Shown piece by piece: positions 54,201 to 62,089 of a stretch of DNA of 64,000 nt. The notes beneath the pieces were generated by a model. It was not told the DNA's origin. It saw only the letters and a list, made by a program, of their open reading frames with translations, and made no database searches. The translations under genes were made by a program, and so were the position numbers. The stretch is from contig CP034120.1 in the NCBI GenBank assembly GCA_003856375.1, positions 186,001-250,000 on the forward strand. Direction: 5' to 3'. The DNA is from Glaciecola amylolytica (GTDB lineage Bacteria > Bacteroidota > Bacteroidia > Flavobacteriales_D > Crocinitomicaceae). Each line of letters starts with the position of its first letter. The stretch's first letter is position 1.

Positions 54201-55505
54201 CGGATTCCACGGACCGCCCGAAGTTGGGAAAGTTCCGCCTAAAGCAGTTCCGCCAACAGGAACAAAAACAGTGCTGTTGTAATTTCCGGATGCGACTCCA
54301 GCCGGTGCCAGAATAATGGTACATCCTCCCGGAGAGGTCAGAGTTACTGTAAATCCACTTGCGGTTAAGTTACAAGTAGAACCAAATCCGATATTCGTTC
54401 CGTTGCAGTTGCAGCCTCCGAAGGAAGTACAGAAGAATGAACCTGAAAAGCTGAATCCGTTGATGGTTACGTTTTGAATCAATCCGTTTGTAATGGATGA
54501 GGTGTTGATTCCCTGAACATTGATGTTTACGGCAGCACTTCCGGAAGCGACAACAGAGAATTCATTGTTTTCATAGGTTTCCACACCTCCCGGATCAAGA
54601 ACGATTTGACCAGTTCCGGAAATGGTTGAACAGTCTCCGGCACAAATAGTTGTCGGATTGGCAGAAACATTGACATCGTATACCGGAGAAACAACGTTGA
54701 CAGTAACGATCGTCGTGCAAACTTGTCCTGTTCCGGTTGTGATCTGAGCTGTATAAGTTGTGGTTGTAGTTGGTGTCACTGAGTTCGGGTTTACTCCGCC
54801 GGGATTTCCTACACCGTAAGAATATCCGTCGTGCAGCCACTCGACTTCTGCATTGATATCGTTTTGAAAAATCTGCACATTGTCGATTCCCCAGTGATCA
54901 TAATCCGCACCGGAATCGGCAGTTTGATGCCATCTGATCAGCGTATTTGAAGTAATTGCAGCGGCAGGAAGCGCAAAACACCAGTTGTTCCAATTGGTCA
55001 GCTGCGGATCGTTTCCACCGTTCGGATCAAAGTAATGAATATCAATCCAGGTTGCTCCGCCATTGATAGAATATTGCAGGAAAACACCTTCGTCCGGTTC
55101 ATCCGGTCCTTCACATGGAGCAGCATCTCCTTGTGAAGCAAAAAGCAGGTCGAAACAAATCGAAACTCCCGCAGTTGCAGCCGTGAGATTGTACGGAGCA
55201 GAAGTCAGCGTTCTGGGAACACTGGTATTACTTCCCATCCAGGCATGCGGAGTTCCGTCTACACCGGCGGGTGAGCAAGGATTGTTGAAATTGGTCGATC
55301 CGGGAGTTCCTCCCCAACCGGAACCAAAAGCTCCACCGTTGAATGTTTCATTCAAAACCATTTGACCCGTTGAAGAGCCAAAGGCACTTAAACTCACACT
55401 TTGTCCGCAGGTAATCGTAGTCGAACTGGCGGATGCATTGATATCGCATTGAGCAAATATCACCGAATAGTGAGTTAGCAAGAGTAGTAGCAGACATTTT
55501 TTCAT
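51243..55505 (-). CDS. Giant secreted T9SS type B protein, copy 2
   Basis: About 1420 aa. The frame is open to 55571, but the ATG at 55505 gives the signal peptide MKKCLLLLLLTHYSVIFAQ and matches copy 1. The Reelin-like domain, P-domain-like region and SprB/PKD repeats are near-identical to copy 1 up to about residue 850. Then it differs: it lacks the second Reelin-like domain and has three Big_2-like units (PWTSSNPAIATISTSGLVNG and relatives), PKD domains and a different type B sorting domain (WFVPNSFTPDGDEVNNYF ... GIYTYAITL ... HVNLLK). A surface-exposed adhesin is likely. Confidence 0.92.
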   Translation of the reverse strand: MKKCLLLLLLTHYSVIFAQCDINASASSTTITCGQSVSLSAFGSSTGQMVLNETFNGGAFGSGWGGTPGSTNFNNPCSPAGVDGTPHAWMGSNTSVPRTLTSAPYNLTAATAGVSICFDLLFASQGDAAPCEGPDEPDEGVFLQYSINGGATWIDIHYFDPNGGNDPQLTNWNNWCFALPAAAITSNTLIRWHQTADSGADYDHWGIDNVQIFQNDINAEVEWLHDGYSYGVGNPGGVNPNSVTPTTTTTYTAQITTGTGQVCTTIVTVNVVSPVYDVNVSANPTTICAGDCSTISGTGQIVLDPGGVETYENNEFSVVASGSAAVNINVQGINTSSITNGLIQNVTINGFSFSGSFFCTSFGGCNCNGTNIGFGSTCNLTASGFTVTLTSPGGCTIILAPAGVASGNYNSTVFVPVGGTALGGTFPTSGGPWNPNQPFSNLNGCDPNGVWTLSFNAPGLGLGFGTLQGWSITFNDPPIYAPVNYSWSPTTGLSNPNSINTQACPTSTTNYVLTVSNGTPGCATHTENVTITVDPCGGCIPPVVNVNPLNTCAPGSVDLASAIASGSAPATLSYHATQANAQNDVSPISTTVATSGTYWVRYEDPNDPACFGTAQIVVTINPADNPAFTLTNFCPGGTNQATGVTTPGGTFSFNPAPAGSATINASTGSISNATAGTTYTVQYTTNGACPASSTQTVTATSFTFTAAATPENCGNADGEISITPNGGTPAYTYSINGGTSQSSGTFSGLTAGSYTILVTDNSGCQSTGSQSVGSIGGPSIDNMQTVNPTCGAGCNGSITATVSGGNPPYSYQWFDASNNPIGTNSLTITNLCDGTYSLEVTDASAACPSIDFATLLAASGGDDPSFTLTNYCEGTANTASGIATPGGTFVFSPLPTDGATINASTGSISNGVGGTTYTVQYTTNGACPGSETQTVSVYELPAISGSEVCIGASVQLTATGTPAATTPWTSSNPAIATISTSGLVNGLTTGTTIITFTNSNGCSSTYSLDVVNSPNISGNLIICSGGTTQLTGSGTPDASNPWLSSDPAIATVSNTGLVSGISDGIVTITYTNSGGCNNTVQLTVSSGATITGNITVCNGTSSQLSGSGTPDSSNPWTSSDPTIATVNNNGFVTGISPGTTTITYLTNGGCSGNILFTVLAAPQVSFTSNITEGCAPQTITFTNTSPASSNCIWTFEGSGSQNGCGSVTQTFNQEGIYDVTLTTTDANGCTNSATITDMITIHPEVNASFTVDYIQQTVLNPIFQFTNTSSGASNYVWNLDDGTSSNLTNVVHAYDDVASVYTVLLTAYNDFGCRDSAKMVISVVDELYWFVPNSFTPDGDEVNNYFKPVFSPGFDIKDYSFLIFDRWGEIIFESKDMYIGWDGTYNGMICKEGIYTYAITLKERNMDKRYEITGHVNLLK
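53028..55455. repeat. Long near-identical DNA repeat, copy 2
   Basis: Partner of 48232-50670 in the second giant gene. The uneven pattern of identical and diverged blocks suggests gene conversion after duplication. Confidence 0.8.
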
Positions 55506-55857
55506 GTAGCTTTTTTTGGAAATAATGAAATAAATGACCGTGCGAAAAAACAAGCGCAAAGCCATACTCATCTACTTCCTGAGCAGGAAGGGAATACCTT
55601 AAATTTTTTTCGAAATCGTTTGGGAGAGAGGCAACGATTCGAGTTTAAACCAATACCGTAGTTGCATTTGGCTTAATACACGAAAATTACTCGCTGCGTT
55701 AGCAACAAGTTTGTTAGTAGTAGACCTTAATTGATCAGTCTAGTAGATGTAAGTACATCAAAGTTAACGAAGAGAATGTAAAAAAGGATGCTTCATGTTC
55801 AATTATTAACACAAAGTATTTAAAAAATGACAATATTAACTAAAGATGAAGAATCTG
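55506..55857 (-). other. Spacer upstream of giant gene copy 2
   Basis: 352 nt without a supported gene. A -7 element TAACTTTG (minus strand, 55766-55759) could start the giant gene with a long leader of about 250 nt. No terminator hairpin is seen after the LytTR gene at the other end. Confidence 0.45.
55759..55766 (-). promoter_or_regulatory. -7 promoter element, candidate for giant gene copy 2
   Basis: TAACTTTG on the minus strand fits TAnnTTTG; the -33 region is A-rich without a clear TTTG. Confidence 0.4.
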
Positions 55858-56583
55858 TTAGAGCCCCAGGCGGGATTTCAGATCGCTGTATGAAGAGCGG
55901 GAAATCGGAATGCTTGTTCCGCTTTTCAAAATGGCTACATAACTGTTTTTCTCATAAGATTCAATCTTCGTAAGCTGATTCACATTCAGGATATACGAAC
56001 GGTGAATCCGGATAAACTGGTCTTTGGGAAGAACCTGTTCGAAATGATTCATGGTCTGTTTTTTCAGAATGTACTTTTTGCCCTGATAGATCTTCACGTA
56101 ATCATCGTATGCTTCAATGTAATCGACATCCTGAATCGGAATGATTTTAATTTCCGTTCCGTCTTTCACCACAATTCGATTTTGTTCGTGAATGATTTGA
56201 AGCGGAACTTCAATTTTTGAGCTTCCGTTTAGTTCCGAATTTCTTTTTTTACTGATGGCGGTATCAAAACGCTCTTCCGAAAAAGGTTTCAGAAGATAGT
56301 CGAGAGCGTTCACCTCAAATGCCTTTAAAGCGAATTCGTCAAAAGCCGTGGTGAAAATAACCGATGGTGCTTCCGACAACAATTCCAACAATTCAAAACC
56401 GCTGATCTTCGGCATCTGAATATCCAGAAACAACAAATCCGGTTTCAGTTCCGGGATTAATTTCAATGCTTCAAATCCGTCGCTTGCCTCACCAACAAGG
56501 GTAATATCGCTGTATCTTTGTAAATGTTTCTTGACAACTTCTCTTGCCAAAGGTTCATCGTCTACAATAAATGCCTTTATCAT
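55858..56583 (-). CDS. LytTR-family response regulator
   Basis: 241 aa. Receiver domain (1-~120) with the acidic pair in VDDEP, phospho-acceptor Asp in LLFLDIQMPKISG and the K of LLKPFSEERF; LytTR DNA-binding domain (~140-241) with DYIEAYDDYVKIY and IHRSYILNVNQL. It overlaps the sensor kinase gene by 4 nt, so the pair is a standard LytS/LytR-type system. Targets unknown; the LiaF-like first gene of the operon suggests envelope stress. Confidence 0.96.
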   Translation of the reverse strand: MIKAFIVDDEPLAREVVKKHLQRYSDITLVGEASDGFEALKLIPELKPDLLFLDIQMPKISGFELLELLSEAPSVIFTTAFDEFALKAFEVNALDYLLKPFSEERFDTAISKKRNSELNGSSKIEVPLQIIHEQNRIVVKDGTEIKIIPIQDVDYIEAYDDYVKIYQGKKYILKKQTMNHFEQVLPKDQFIRIHRSYILNVNQLTKIESYEKNSYVAILKSGTSIPISRSSYSDLKSRLGL

Positions 56584-57605
56584 TGCGGGATCAAAATTTT
56601 AGTAATGAATAGCTTATCTTGTTTTTCTGTAGTGAGTAAGTCGTATTGATTGTACAACAGAGAAAGTCTTCTTTTGACACTGGTGAGTCCGAATCCTTTT
56701 CCGGTTTTGTATTGAACATAATCGGGGTCATAAGGATTCCGGACCTCAATCTGCAATCCGTTTTCGGAGTTGGTAACACCAATGTAAATCGTTACTTCTT
56801 CCGTTGAACCGTACAAGCCGAATTTGATTGCGTTTTCAATCAGAGGCTGCAGCAATAGTGGAGGAACAGGTGTTTGAAGACATTCTTCCGTGATGTCGAA
56901 TTCTGTTTTCAAGCGGTGTCCGAAACGGATTTTCTCGATTTCCAGATAGCGCTTTAACTGCTCGATTTCTTCTGAAATGGGCACCAGTGTTTGAATGTCC
57001 TTTCGCAAAGTTCCCCGTAAAAAGTCGCTCAACAATAAAATCATGCGATTTGCTTCTTTCGGGTTGATTTCTGTCAATGCTCCTATCGAGTTCAAGCTGT
57101 TAAATAAAAAGTGCGGTTGTAATTGCTGATGAATATTATCCAGTTCTGCTTTGGTAAGTGCCCGCTCCTGTTCGATCAGTTGTTGTTGAACCTGAGATTG
57201 AATTTGTTTGTTTTTATTGATCCACCAGTAGAGACTGATTGCGATCAGAATGAAAAATACGATGTAAGCCCGTGCGCCTTCAAAAGGTAAAATGTACCGG
57301 GTCCAGCGCTCATTTCCCAAAACGAGTTTAAAAGCACTATTGATTAAAACCTGATAGAATACCGTGAGTACGAGAATCAATCCGAAATTGGAAAAATTCA
57401 CCGGACTTTTTGCGTGGTAGTAAGTTTGAATGAAATAGAGGATTTGAGAAATAAAGGAAATAATCAATCCTGAAAACAAAGCGTCTTTCCATGCAATGTC
57501 TATCGGGAAATGATTGGCAAGAAGTAAACAGAAAAGTACAAGACTTGCAACCACCGTCCAAACGATGAAAAGTAATTGAACTCTTGCACTTGCTCTGATA
57601 AACAT
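56580..57605 (-). CDS. LytS/YehU-type sensor histidine kinase
   Basis: 341 aa. Four membrane helices (~10-135) with short loops and no large sensor domain, a coiled coil, then the HisKA_3-like block HQQLQPHFLFNSLNSIGAL with the phospho-His, and an ATPase domain with LLQPLIENAIKFGL and GKGFGLTSVKRRL. Partner of the LytTR regulator (4-nt overlap). With no large outer domain, the signal is probably sensed in the membrane or through the LiaF-like protein encoded 16 nt upstream. Confidence 0.95.
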   Translation of the reverse strand: MFIRASARVQLLFIVWTVVASLVLFCLLLANHFPIDIAWKDALFSGLIISFISQILYFIQTYYHAKSPVNFSNFGLILVLTVFYQVLINSAFKLVLGNERWTRYILPFEGARAYIVFFILIAISLYWWINKNKQIQSQVQQQLIEQERALTKAELDNIHQQLQPHFLFNSLNSIGALTEINPKEANRMILLLSDFLRGTLRKDIQTLVPISEEIEQLKRYLEIEKIRFGHRLKTEFDITEECLQTPVPPLLLQPLIENAIKFGLYGSTEEVTIYIGVTNSENGLQIEVRNPYDPDYVQYKTGKGFGLTSVKRRLSLLYNQYDLLTTEKQDKLFITKILIPQ

Positions 57606-57621
57606 ATGGATTGGTTATTGT

Positions 57622-58437
57622 TTATTTGCTGAAACTATTGACTTCGATTCCTCCGAAAATGCAAGCTCCTCTTAAGACGATCACTTTATTCGGTTCACCG
57701 GCTTCTCTTTGATAAACCGGACGTTTGTCTTCGTAAGCTCCAAAAACGCTTGCCACTTCCGAGATCACTTCCCAGTTGTTGGGAATGGTGAGCGTTGTTC
57801 CTCCGAAAATGGTGGTGAGATCCACCACTACACGGCCTTCAAAATCTGCCTGAGAAAGGTTTACATCCGTTCCTCCGAAAATGGAAACGATATCTGCTCC
57901 TTTGAAGTTTTTGCTGAGAACGGTTTTGGTAATTCCACCGAAAAAACTGACACTGTCGATGAAATCATCCCCGTTGTACTTGTAAGAAGCGTAGCCTCTG
58001 TGATGTGCTTCGTGAATGTGTTTCCAGTTTTCCTTGGTGAATCGGTGATGTCTTCGATTGTGTTTTCCGAATTTCCGGCTGGAGAAAACAACAACCAGTC
58101 CGATGATAATCAAAGCAACCGGAACAATGAGTTTTACATCAATCAGATCAGGATACCATTGAGTCCATAGAAAGATATTCCCGATCAGAATGAGTACATA
58201 ACCGTGAAACTTCCTGAATTTGTGTTTGATCAGCACTACAATCCCGATGACGATCAGAATCATTTGCCAACTTAAGAGATAATCCGGAATTTTATATTCC
58301 AATTGTTTCAGGAGGTAGACAACGCCAAAGAATACAATGGCTAAACCTCCTGCTATTTTTCCGCGACGATGACTTTTTTGTGCTTTTAGAATTTCGTGTT
58401 CGATTTCCGTGCGGATATTTATGTTATCTGTTTCCAT
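57622..58437 (-). CDS. LiaF-like membrane protein
   Basis: 271 aa from the ATG at 58437. The ATG at 58449 would leave only ~2 nt of leader behind the -7 element, so I prefer the later start. Four to five membrane helices (~30-135) in the LiaI/LiaF layout (GLAIVFFGVVYLLKQL, LLSWQMILIVIGIVVLI), then a C-terminal beta-helix-like domain with repeated FGG turns (SVSFFGGITK, SIFGGTDVNL, TIFGGTTLTIP, CIFGGIEV). LiaF proteins inhibit or tune cell-wall-stress two-component systems, which fits the kinase and regulator downstream. Confidence 0.93.
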   Translation of the reverse strand: METDNINIRTEIEHEILKAQKSHRRGKIAGGLAIVFFGVVYLLKQLEYKIPDYLLSWQMILIVIGIVVLIKHKFRKFHGYVLILIGNIFLWTQWYPDLIDVKLIVPVALIIIGLVVVFSSRKFGKHNRRHHRFTKENWKHIHEAHHRGYASYKYNGDDFIDSVSFFGGITKTVLSKNFKGADIVSIFGGTDVNLSQADFEGRVVVDLTTIFGGTTLTIPNNWEVISEVASVFGAYEDKRPVYQREAGEPNKVIVLRGACIFGGIEVNSFSK

Positions 58438-58457
58438 AATCTGAACCATTTACAAAA

Positions 58458-58465
58458 CAAAGGTA
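58458..58465 (-). promoter_or_regulatory. -7 promoter element of the LiaF-like/kinase/regulator operon
   Basis: TACCTTTG on the minus strand fits TAnnTTTG. The expected start point lies about 14 nt before the ATG at 58437. Confidence 0.55.
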
Positions 58466-58520
58466 GGAGAAGGGATAAGAGTTCACCAGTCAAAATCGGT
58501 CAACGGTGGACGAAAATCGG

Positions 58521-59135
58521 TTAACGCCCGTATTTCCACTCTTTTGACTTTCCTTCTTTCAGGTTTTTAAGCATTTGTTCCAGTCTGCGCTGTCTGGTTT
58601 CTTCTCTTTTCGCCTCTGCAATCCAAACAATGTATTCTTTTTTGTGGGATGGAGGAAATGCTTCAAAAACGCTTTTTGCCTGCGGGTTTTTATCCAGAAG
58701 TGCCTGTAATTCTGCCGGAATTTCCAAAACAGTTTTCTCGGTTTTAGCAACTCTTGCCCGCGGTTTTACTCCTTTTTCGATCAAGAACATTGCTTCTGTA
58801 ATACCAGCTCCAAGCTGATCATTAGCCGGCAGATCGGAAAGTGAAGTGATTTTTCCCAGGCTTCCCATTCCGCCTTCTTCGGCGCGTTTGAAAATGCCGT
58901 ATGGGTCACTCATTTCGGATTGCAGCCAAAAACCAAAGGCACAATGATTTTTGAACGAAGCCATGCTGCACAGAATTTTCCCGCGATACATGAAATGCGG
59001 AAAACTCCATTTCCAGCCTTCTTCAACCTCCGGACAAAAGGAATGAATGATTTCCCGTAATTGAGTCAGAATTGGTTGTGCAAAGTCGGCAGAATTCGAA
59101 ATGTAAGTGGTAATCCGCTCATCAAATTGCTTCAT
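58521..59135 (-). CDS. YdeI/OmdA-family protein with DUF1801 domain
   Basis: 204 aa. N-terminal DUF1801/YdhG-like domain (~5-115: GWKWSFPHFMYRGKILCSMASFKNHCAFGFW) and C-terminal OmdA domain (~130-200: EIPAELQALLDKNPQAKSVFEAFPPSHKKEY, WIAEAKREETRQRRLEQML). Members have been tied to antimicrobial peptide resistance in Bacillus (YdeI/YdhG) and to OmpD-associated phenotypes; the molecular role is unknown. It overlaps the membrane-protein gene upstream by 14 nt. Confidence 0.93.
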   Translation of the reverse strand: MKQFDERITTYISNSADFAQPILTQLREIIHSFCPEVEEGWKWSFPHFMYRGKILCSMASFKNHCAFGFWLQSEMSDPYGIFKRAEEGGMGSLGKITSLSDLPANDQLGAGITEAMFLIEKGVKPRARVAKTEKTVLEIPAELQALLDKNPQAKSVFEAFPPSHKKEYIVWIAEAKREETRQRRLEQMLKNLKEGKSKEWKYGR

Positions 59136-59538
59136 CGGTTTTCTTTTTTCGGATCAGGAAATACGCAATAAATCCAAGCGGAATAAAAGTAAACAGACAA
59201 GTAACCAGCATCCAATTCGGATAAGCGGCCAATACTGATTGAACCAAAGCCAGAACATTCAATACAACAATGGTAGCGAACATGGGTTTGAAAGAAGTTC
59301 TGCCGGAAACGAAGGTGCTGATAATTGCTGCGATGAAGGCCGCAAATCCCCAATTGAAGATAATGACCAATTTGGATCCGAGAGGAACTTCGTTTTCAAC
59401 AAAATCCGCCATCAGTGAGCGGTCGGTCGGATATGGTTTGTCTAAAGGGAAAAGATATGAGCTTAAACTGTCTCCAAGAGCGACGAAAATCCCTCCGATA
59501 ATAATTCCAAGTACAATAGCGATCGTTTTTCTATTCAT
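59122..59538 (-). CDS. Four-helix membrane protein
   Basis: 138 aa with four membrane helices (~6-28, 58-80, 85-108, 112-130), a short outer loop after helix 1 and a basic C-terminus (IRKKKTDEAI). Unnamed family common in Bacteroidota. Overlaps the YdeI-like gene by 14 nt in another frame, so the two are co-translated. No functional motif is visible. Confidence 0.83.
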   Translation of the reverse strand: MNRKTIAIVLGIIIGGIFVALGDSLSSYLFPLDKPYPTDRSLMADFVENEVPLGSKLVIIFNWGFAAFIAAIISTFVSGRTSFKPMFATIVVLNVLALVQSVLAAYPNWMLVTCLFTFIPLGFIAYFLIRKKKTDEAI

Positions 59539-59652
59539 AGCAAGTGTATTTATAGTAAATATAGGAATTGAAACTGGAGAATTGATATTTGGAAAGTGAA
59601 AAGATTGAAACCTGCTTGCTCATTTATAATTCCCCGGTTCTTTTCAATTGGA

Positions 59653-59679
59653 TTGAACCTTTTACGCTCTTTTCTGTAC
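59653..59679 (+). promoter_or_regulatory. TTGAACC-N14-CTGTA promoter-like motif, copy B
   Basis: ATTGAACC (59652-59659), 14 nt, then CTGTAC (59674-59679), 47 nt before the ATG at 59727. Same boxes and spacing as copies A and C some 33 kb away, in front of an unrelated gene. Confidence 0.55.
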
Positions 59680-59726
59680 TTTGTACCAAAATTGCTTTTT
59701 AAGCGTTTAGAACAAAAAAACTGAAA

Positions 59727-60371
59727 ATGACCAGATTGTACTTTATCATCTGTATGCTTATCGGCGGAGCTTGCAGCTTTACCCAATCTCAGGAAACACC
59801 ATTGAATATGACTGAATCCGAGGCTGTTTCTGTGGAATCGGATTATGATTCGGTGCGGATTTCGAAAGTGCTGCCCCAACAAATCGAAGCAGTGAAAAAA
59901 TACATTCAAAGTAAGGGAACTGTTTATTCCAGCAGGCGTGCGATTTTGGTGGACATGAAAATTCCGTCTAAATATTTCCGTTTTTTTGTGGTGGATTTGA
60001 AAACAAACCAGATTCTTTCGAAAGGCTTGTGTGCACATGGTTCCGGGTCGGAAATAGAAGGAACGGATTCTCTGCAGTTCAGCAATGTTCCGAATTCTTA
60101 CATGACTTCGCTGGGAATGTACAAGATCGGAAATGCATATCAGGGAAGTTTCGGGAAATCATACAAATTAATCGGTCTGGAGAAATCCAACGATAAAGCC
60201 CTGGCGAGAGCCATTGTTTTGCATCGTTATGGCTGTGTTCCGGATGAAGAGCAGTATTATCCGATCTGTAACAGCTTGGGTTGTGCCATGCTGGCGGAAA
60301 ATTACTTTGAAGAGTTAATTCCGATGATAGACAATGAATCGAAACCGATGATTCTGAAAATTTATTATTGA
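59727..60371 (+). CDS. Murein L,D-transpeptidase-like protein
   Basis: 214 aa with a signal peptide (MTRLYFIICMLIGGACS). The body matches the L,D-transpeptidase catalytic domain family of Bacteroidota: RFFVVDLKTNQIL, LCAHGSGS, FSNVPNSYMTSLGMYKIG, ARAIVLHRYG and the catalytic C186 in NSLGCAML. These enzymes cross-link or modify peptidoglycan in the periplasm. The usual SHG before the Cys is replaced by NSLG, but the His in VLHRYG is kept. It shares its promoter-like motif with the Cys-rich membrane pair at 26-28 kb, suggesting a common envelope regulon. Confidence 0.9.
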   Translation: MTRLYFIICMLIGGACSFTQSQETPLNMTESEAVSVESDYDSVRISKVLPQQIEAVKKYIQSKGTVYSSRRAILVDMKIPSKYFRFFVVDLKTNQILSKGLCAHGSGSEIEGTDSLQFSNVPNSYMTSLGMYKIGNAYQGSFGKSYKLIGLEKSNDKALARAIVLHRYGCVPDEEQYYPICNSLGCAMLAENYFEELIPMIDNESKPMILKIYY

Positions 60372-61126
60372 TTCTTCAACGATTCCTTAATCTCCTTCAT
60401 AAAGTCGGAAGCAAACACAAAATCATTGATTTCCTGATTGTCAGTCGTGATGATTGATTTGCGGTCGCCCTGCCACCAATTCTGTCCTTTGTTAATGAAC
60501 ACAACGCTGTCGCCGATTTCAATTACGGAGTTCATATCGTGCGTAATCACAATGGTCGTGATTTCGTATTCGTAGGTGATCTCGCGGATCAGATTATCAA
60601 TAATGATGGAAGTTTGAGGATCCAGTCCTGAATTCGGCTCATCACAAAAAAGATATTTCGGATTCATGGAAATAGCACGTGCAATGGCGATTCGTTTCTG
60701 CATACCTCCGGAACATTCTGCCGGATACAATTTGTTTCTTCCGGCAAGATTCACGCGTTCCAGACAAAAATTCACACGGTCGAGCATTTCTTTTCGGCTC
60801 ATTTTGGTAAACATTGTCAGAGGAAACATGATATTTTGTTCCACAGTCATGGAATCAAACAATGCCGATCCCTGAAATAACATTCCGATTTCCTGACGGA
60901 TTTCTTTTCGTTGTAAACGATCCAATTTGGTGAAATCTCTTCCGTTGTAAAGAATCTGCCCCGAATCAACTTCGTGAAGACCCACAATGCATTTTGCCAA
61001 TACGGATTTTCCCTGACCGGATTGACCGATGATCAGGTTCACTTTTCCCTTTTCGAAAGTTGCGCTAACGTCTTTCAGTACCTGATTATCACCAAAAGTT
61101 TTATTGACGTGGAGAACTTCAATCAT
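60365..61126 (-). CDS. mlaF: Mla-type ABC transporter ATPase
   Basis: 253 aa. ABC ATPase with Walker A GQSGQGKSVLAKC, signature ECSGGMQKRIAIARAI and Walker B YLFCDEPNSGLDP. The EPNSGLDP form and the adjoining MlaE permease place it with the MlaF/TTG2A-type lipid transporters that keep outer-membrane asymmetry. It shares one base with the permease stop (TAATG) and converges on the L,D-transpeptidase gene with a 7-nt overlap. No MlaD-like substrate-binding gene is in the window. Confidence 0.93.
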   Translation of the reverse strand: MIEVLHVNKTFGDNQVLKDVSATFEKGKVNLIIGQSGQGKSVLAKCIVGLHEVDSGQILYNGRDFTKLDRLQRKEIRQEIGMLFQGSALFDSMTVEQNIMFPLTMFTKMSRKEMLDRVNFCLERVNLAGRNKLYPAECSGGMQKRIAIARAISMNPKYLFCDEPNSGLDPQTSIIIDNLIREITYEYEITTIVITHDMNSVIEIGDSVVFINKGQNWWQGDRKSIITTDNQEINDFVFASDFMKEIKESLKNQ

Positions 61127-61866
61127 TACAACAAGAACATTTGAGTTAGGAAGAAATTTGCGATCAGAATGGCAACACTTGAACTTACAACAGCTTCTGT
61201 TGAAGATCGTCCCACGTCCAAAGCTCCGCCTTTTGTATAATAACCTTTGTAAGATGCGATGGATGTGATCAGGAATGCGAATACCACTGTTTTGGTCAAT
61301 GCGTAAACAATATCACTGTCTCTGTAAAAGAACCGGATTCCATAAACATACGTTTCTGTAGAGGAAAGACCGGAAAGCAATAAAGATAACCATCCGCCCA
61401 TCAAACTTAATCCGATAGAGAAAATAATCAGGACCGGGAAGAAAACCATTGCAGAAGTCACTTTCGGAAGAACCAGGTAGCTCAACGAGTTTACACCCAT
61501 GATCTCCAAAGCATCAATTTGCTCCGTCACACGCATCGTTCCCACTTCGGAAGCAATGTTGGATCCTACTTTTCCTGCCAGAATCAAGGAAATAATCGTT
61601 GGAGAAAACTCCAGAATGGTAGAAGAGCGGGTAATGTAACCGATCGTGTAGGAAGGAAGCAATGGATTGTCCATGTTTGATGCAGTCTGCAAAGCAATAA
61701 CAGCTCCCATAAAAGCAGACATCAATGCAACAATCGGAATCGACTTAACTCCAATCAGTTCCATTTCCTCAAAAAAACGCTTACGGAATATTCTCCATTT
61801 CTCTGGTTTCGAAAACACGATGTACAACATCATGAAATACTTACCAATGTTTTGTATAATCGCCAT
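61126..61866 (-). CDS. mlaE: MlaE-family ABC permease
   Basis: 246 aa with five to six membrane helices and the MlaE core: GAVIALQTASNMDN, VGSNIASEVGTMRVTEQIDALEIMGVN, YLVLPKVTSAMVF, and GKGYYTKGGALDVGRSSTEAVV near the end. Forms the membrane part of the phospholipid transporter whose ATPase follows immediately. Expression likely starts in the spacer 61867-62089, where no strict TAnnTTTG element was found. Confidence 0.95.
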   Translation of the reverse strand: MAIIQNIGKYFMMLYIVFSKPEKWRIFRKRFFEEMELIGVKSIPIVALMSAFMGAVIALQTASNMDNPLLPSYTIGYITRSSTILEFSPTIISLILAGKVGSNIASEVGTMRVTEQIDALEIMGVNSLSYLVLPKVTSAMVFFPVLIIFSIGLSLMGGWLSLLLSGLSSTETYVYGIRFFYRDSDIVYALTKTVVFAFLITSIASYKGYYTKGGALDVGRSSTEAVVSSSVAILIANFFLTQMFLL

Positions 61867-62089
61867 TTCGGATATAAAGTTAAAAAAATATGAATAGAGG
61901 AATTCAAAATAGTCAATTCAAAATGTAAAAGTGAAATCCAGATAGCTATCGGGAGAAAAGTGAAAATTCTTTTAAAGTCCTTTTTAAACTTTTGTCTTTT
62001 CAATTTTACCTTAACCAGGATTATTCACCAATCTTCATTCATAACTTGTTAAGCCGGGGGATACTTCGAAGCAAAAAATCCCGTTCTTT

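Noticed and set aside
46200-55505. Repeated units that might suggest a CRISPR or satellite array
   Set aside because: The repeats are in frame, protein-coding and belong to SprB/PKD-type domains; spacing is irregular and there are no spacers.
59550-60038. Minus-strand 162-aa open frame over the L,D-transpeptidase gene
   Set aside because: It is antisense to a conserved enzyme domain, has no recognisable domain itself and is rich in His/Phe/Arg as expected of a shadow frame.
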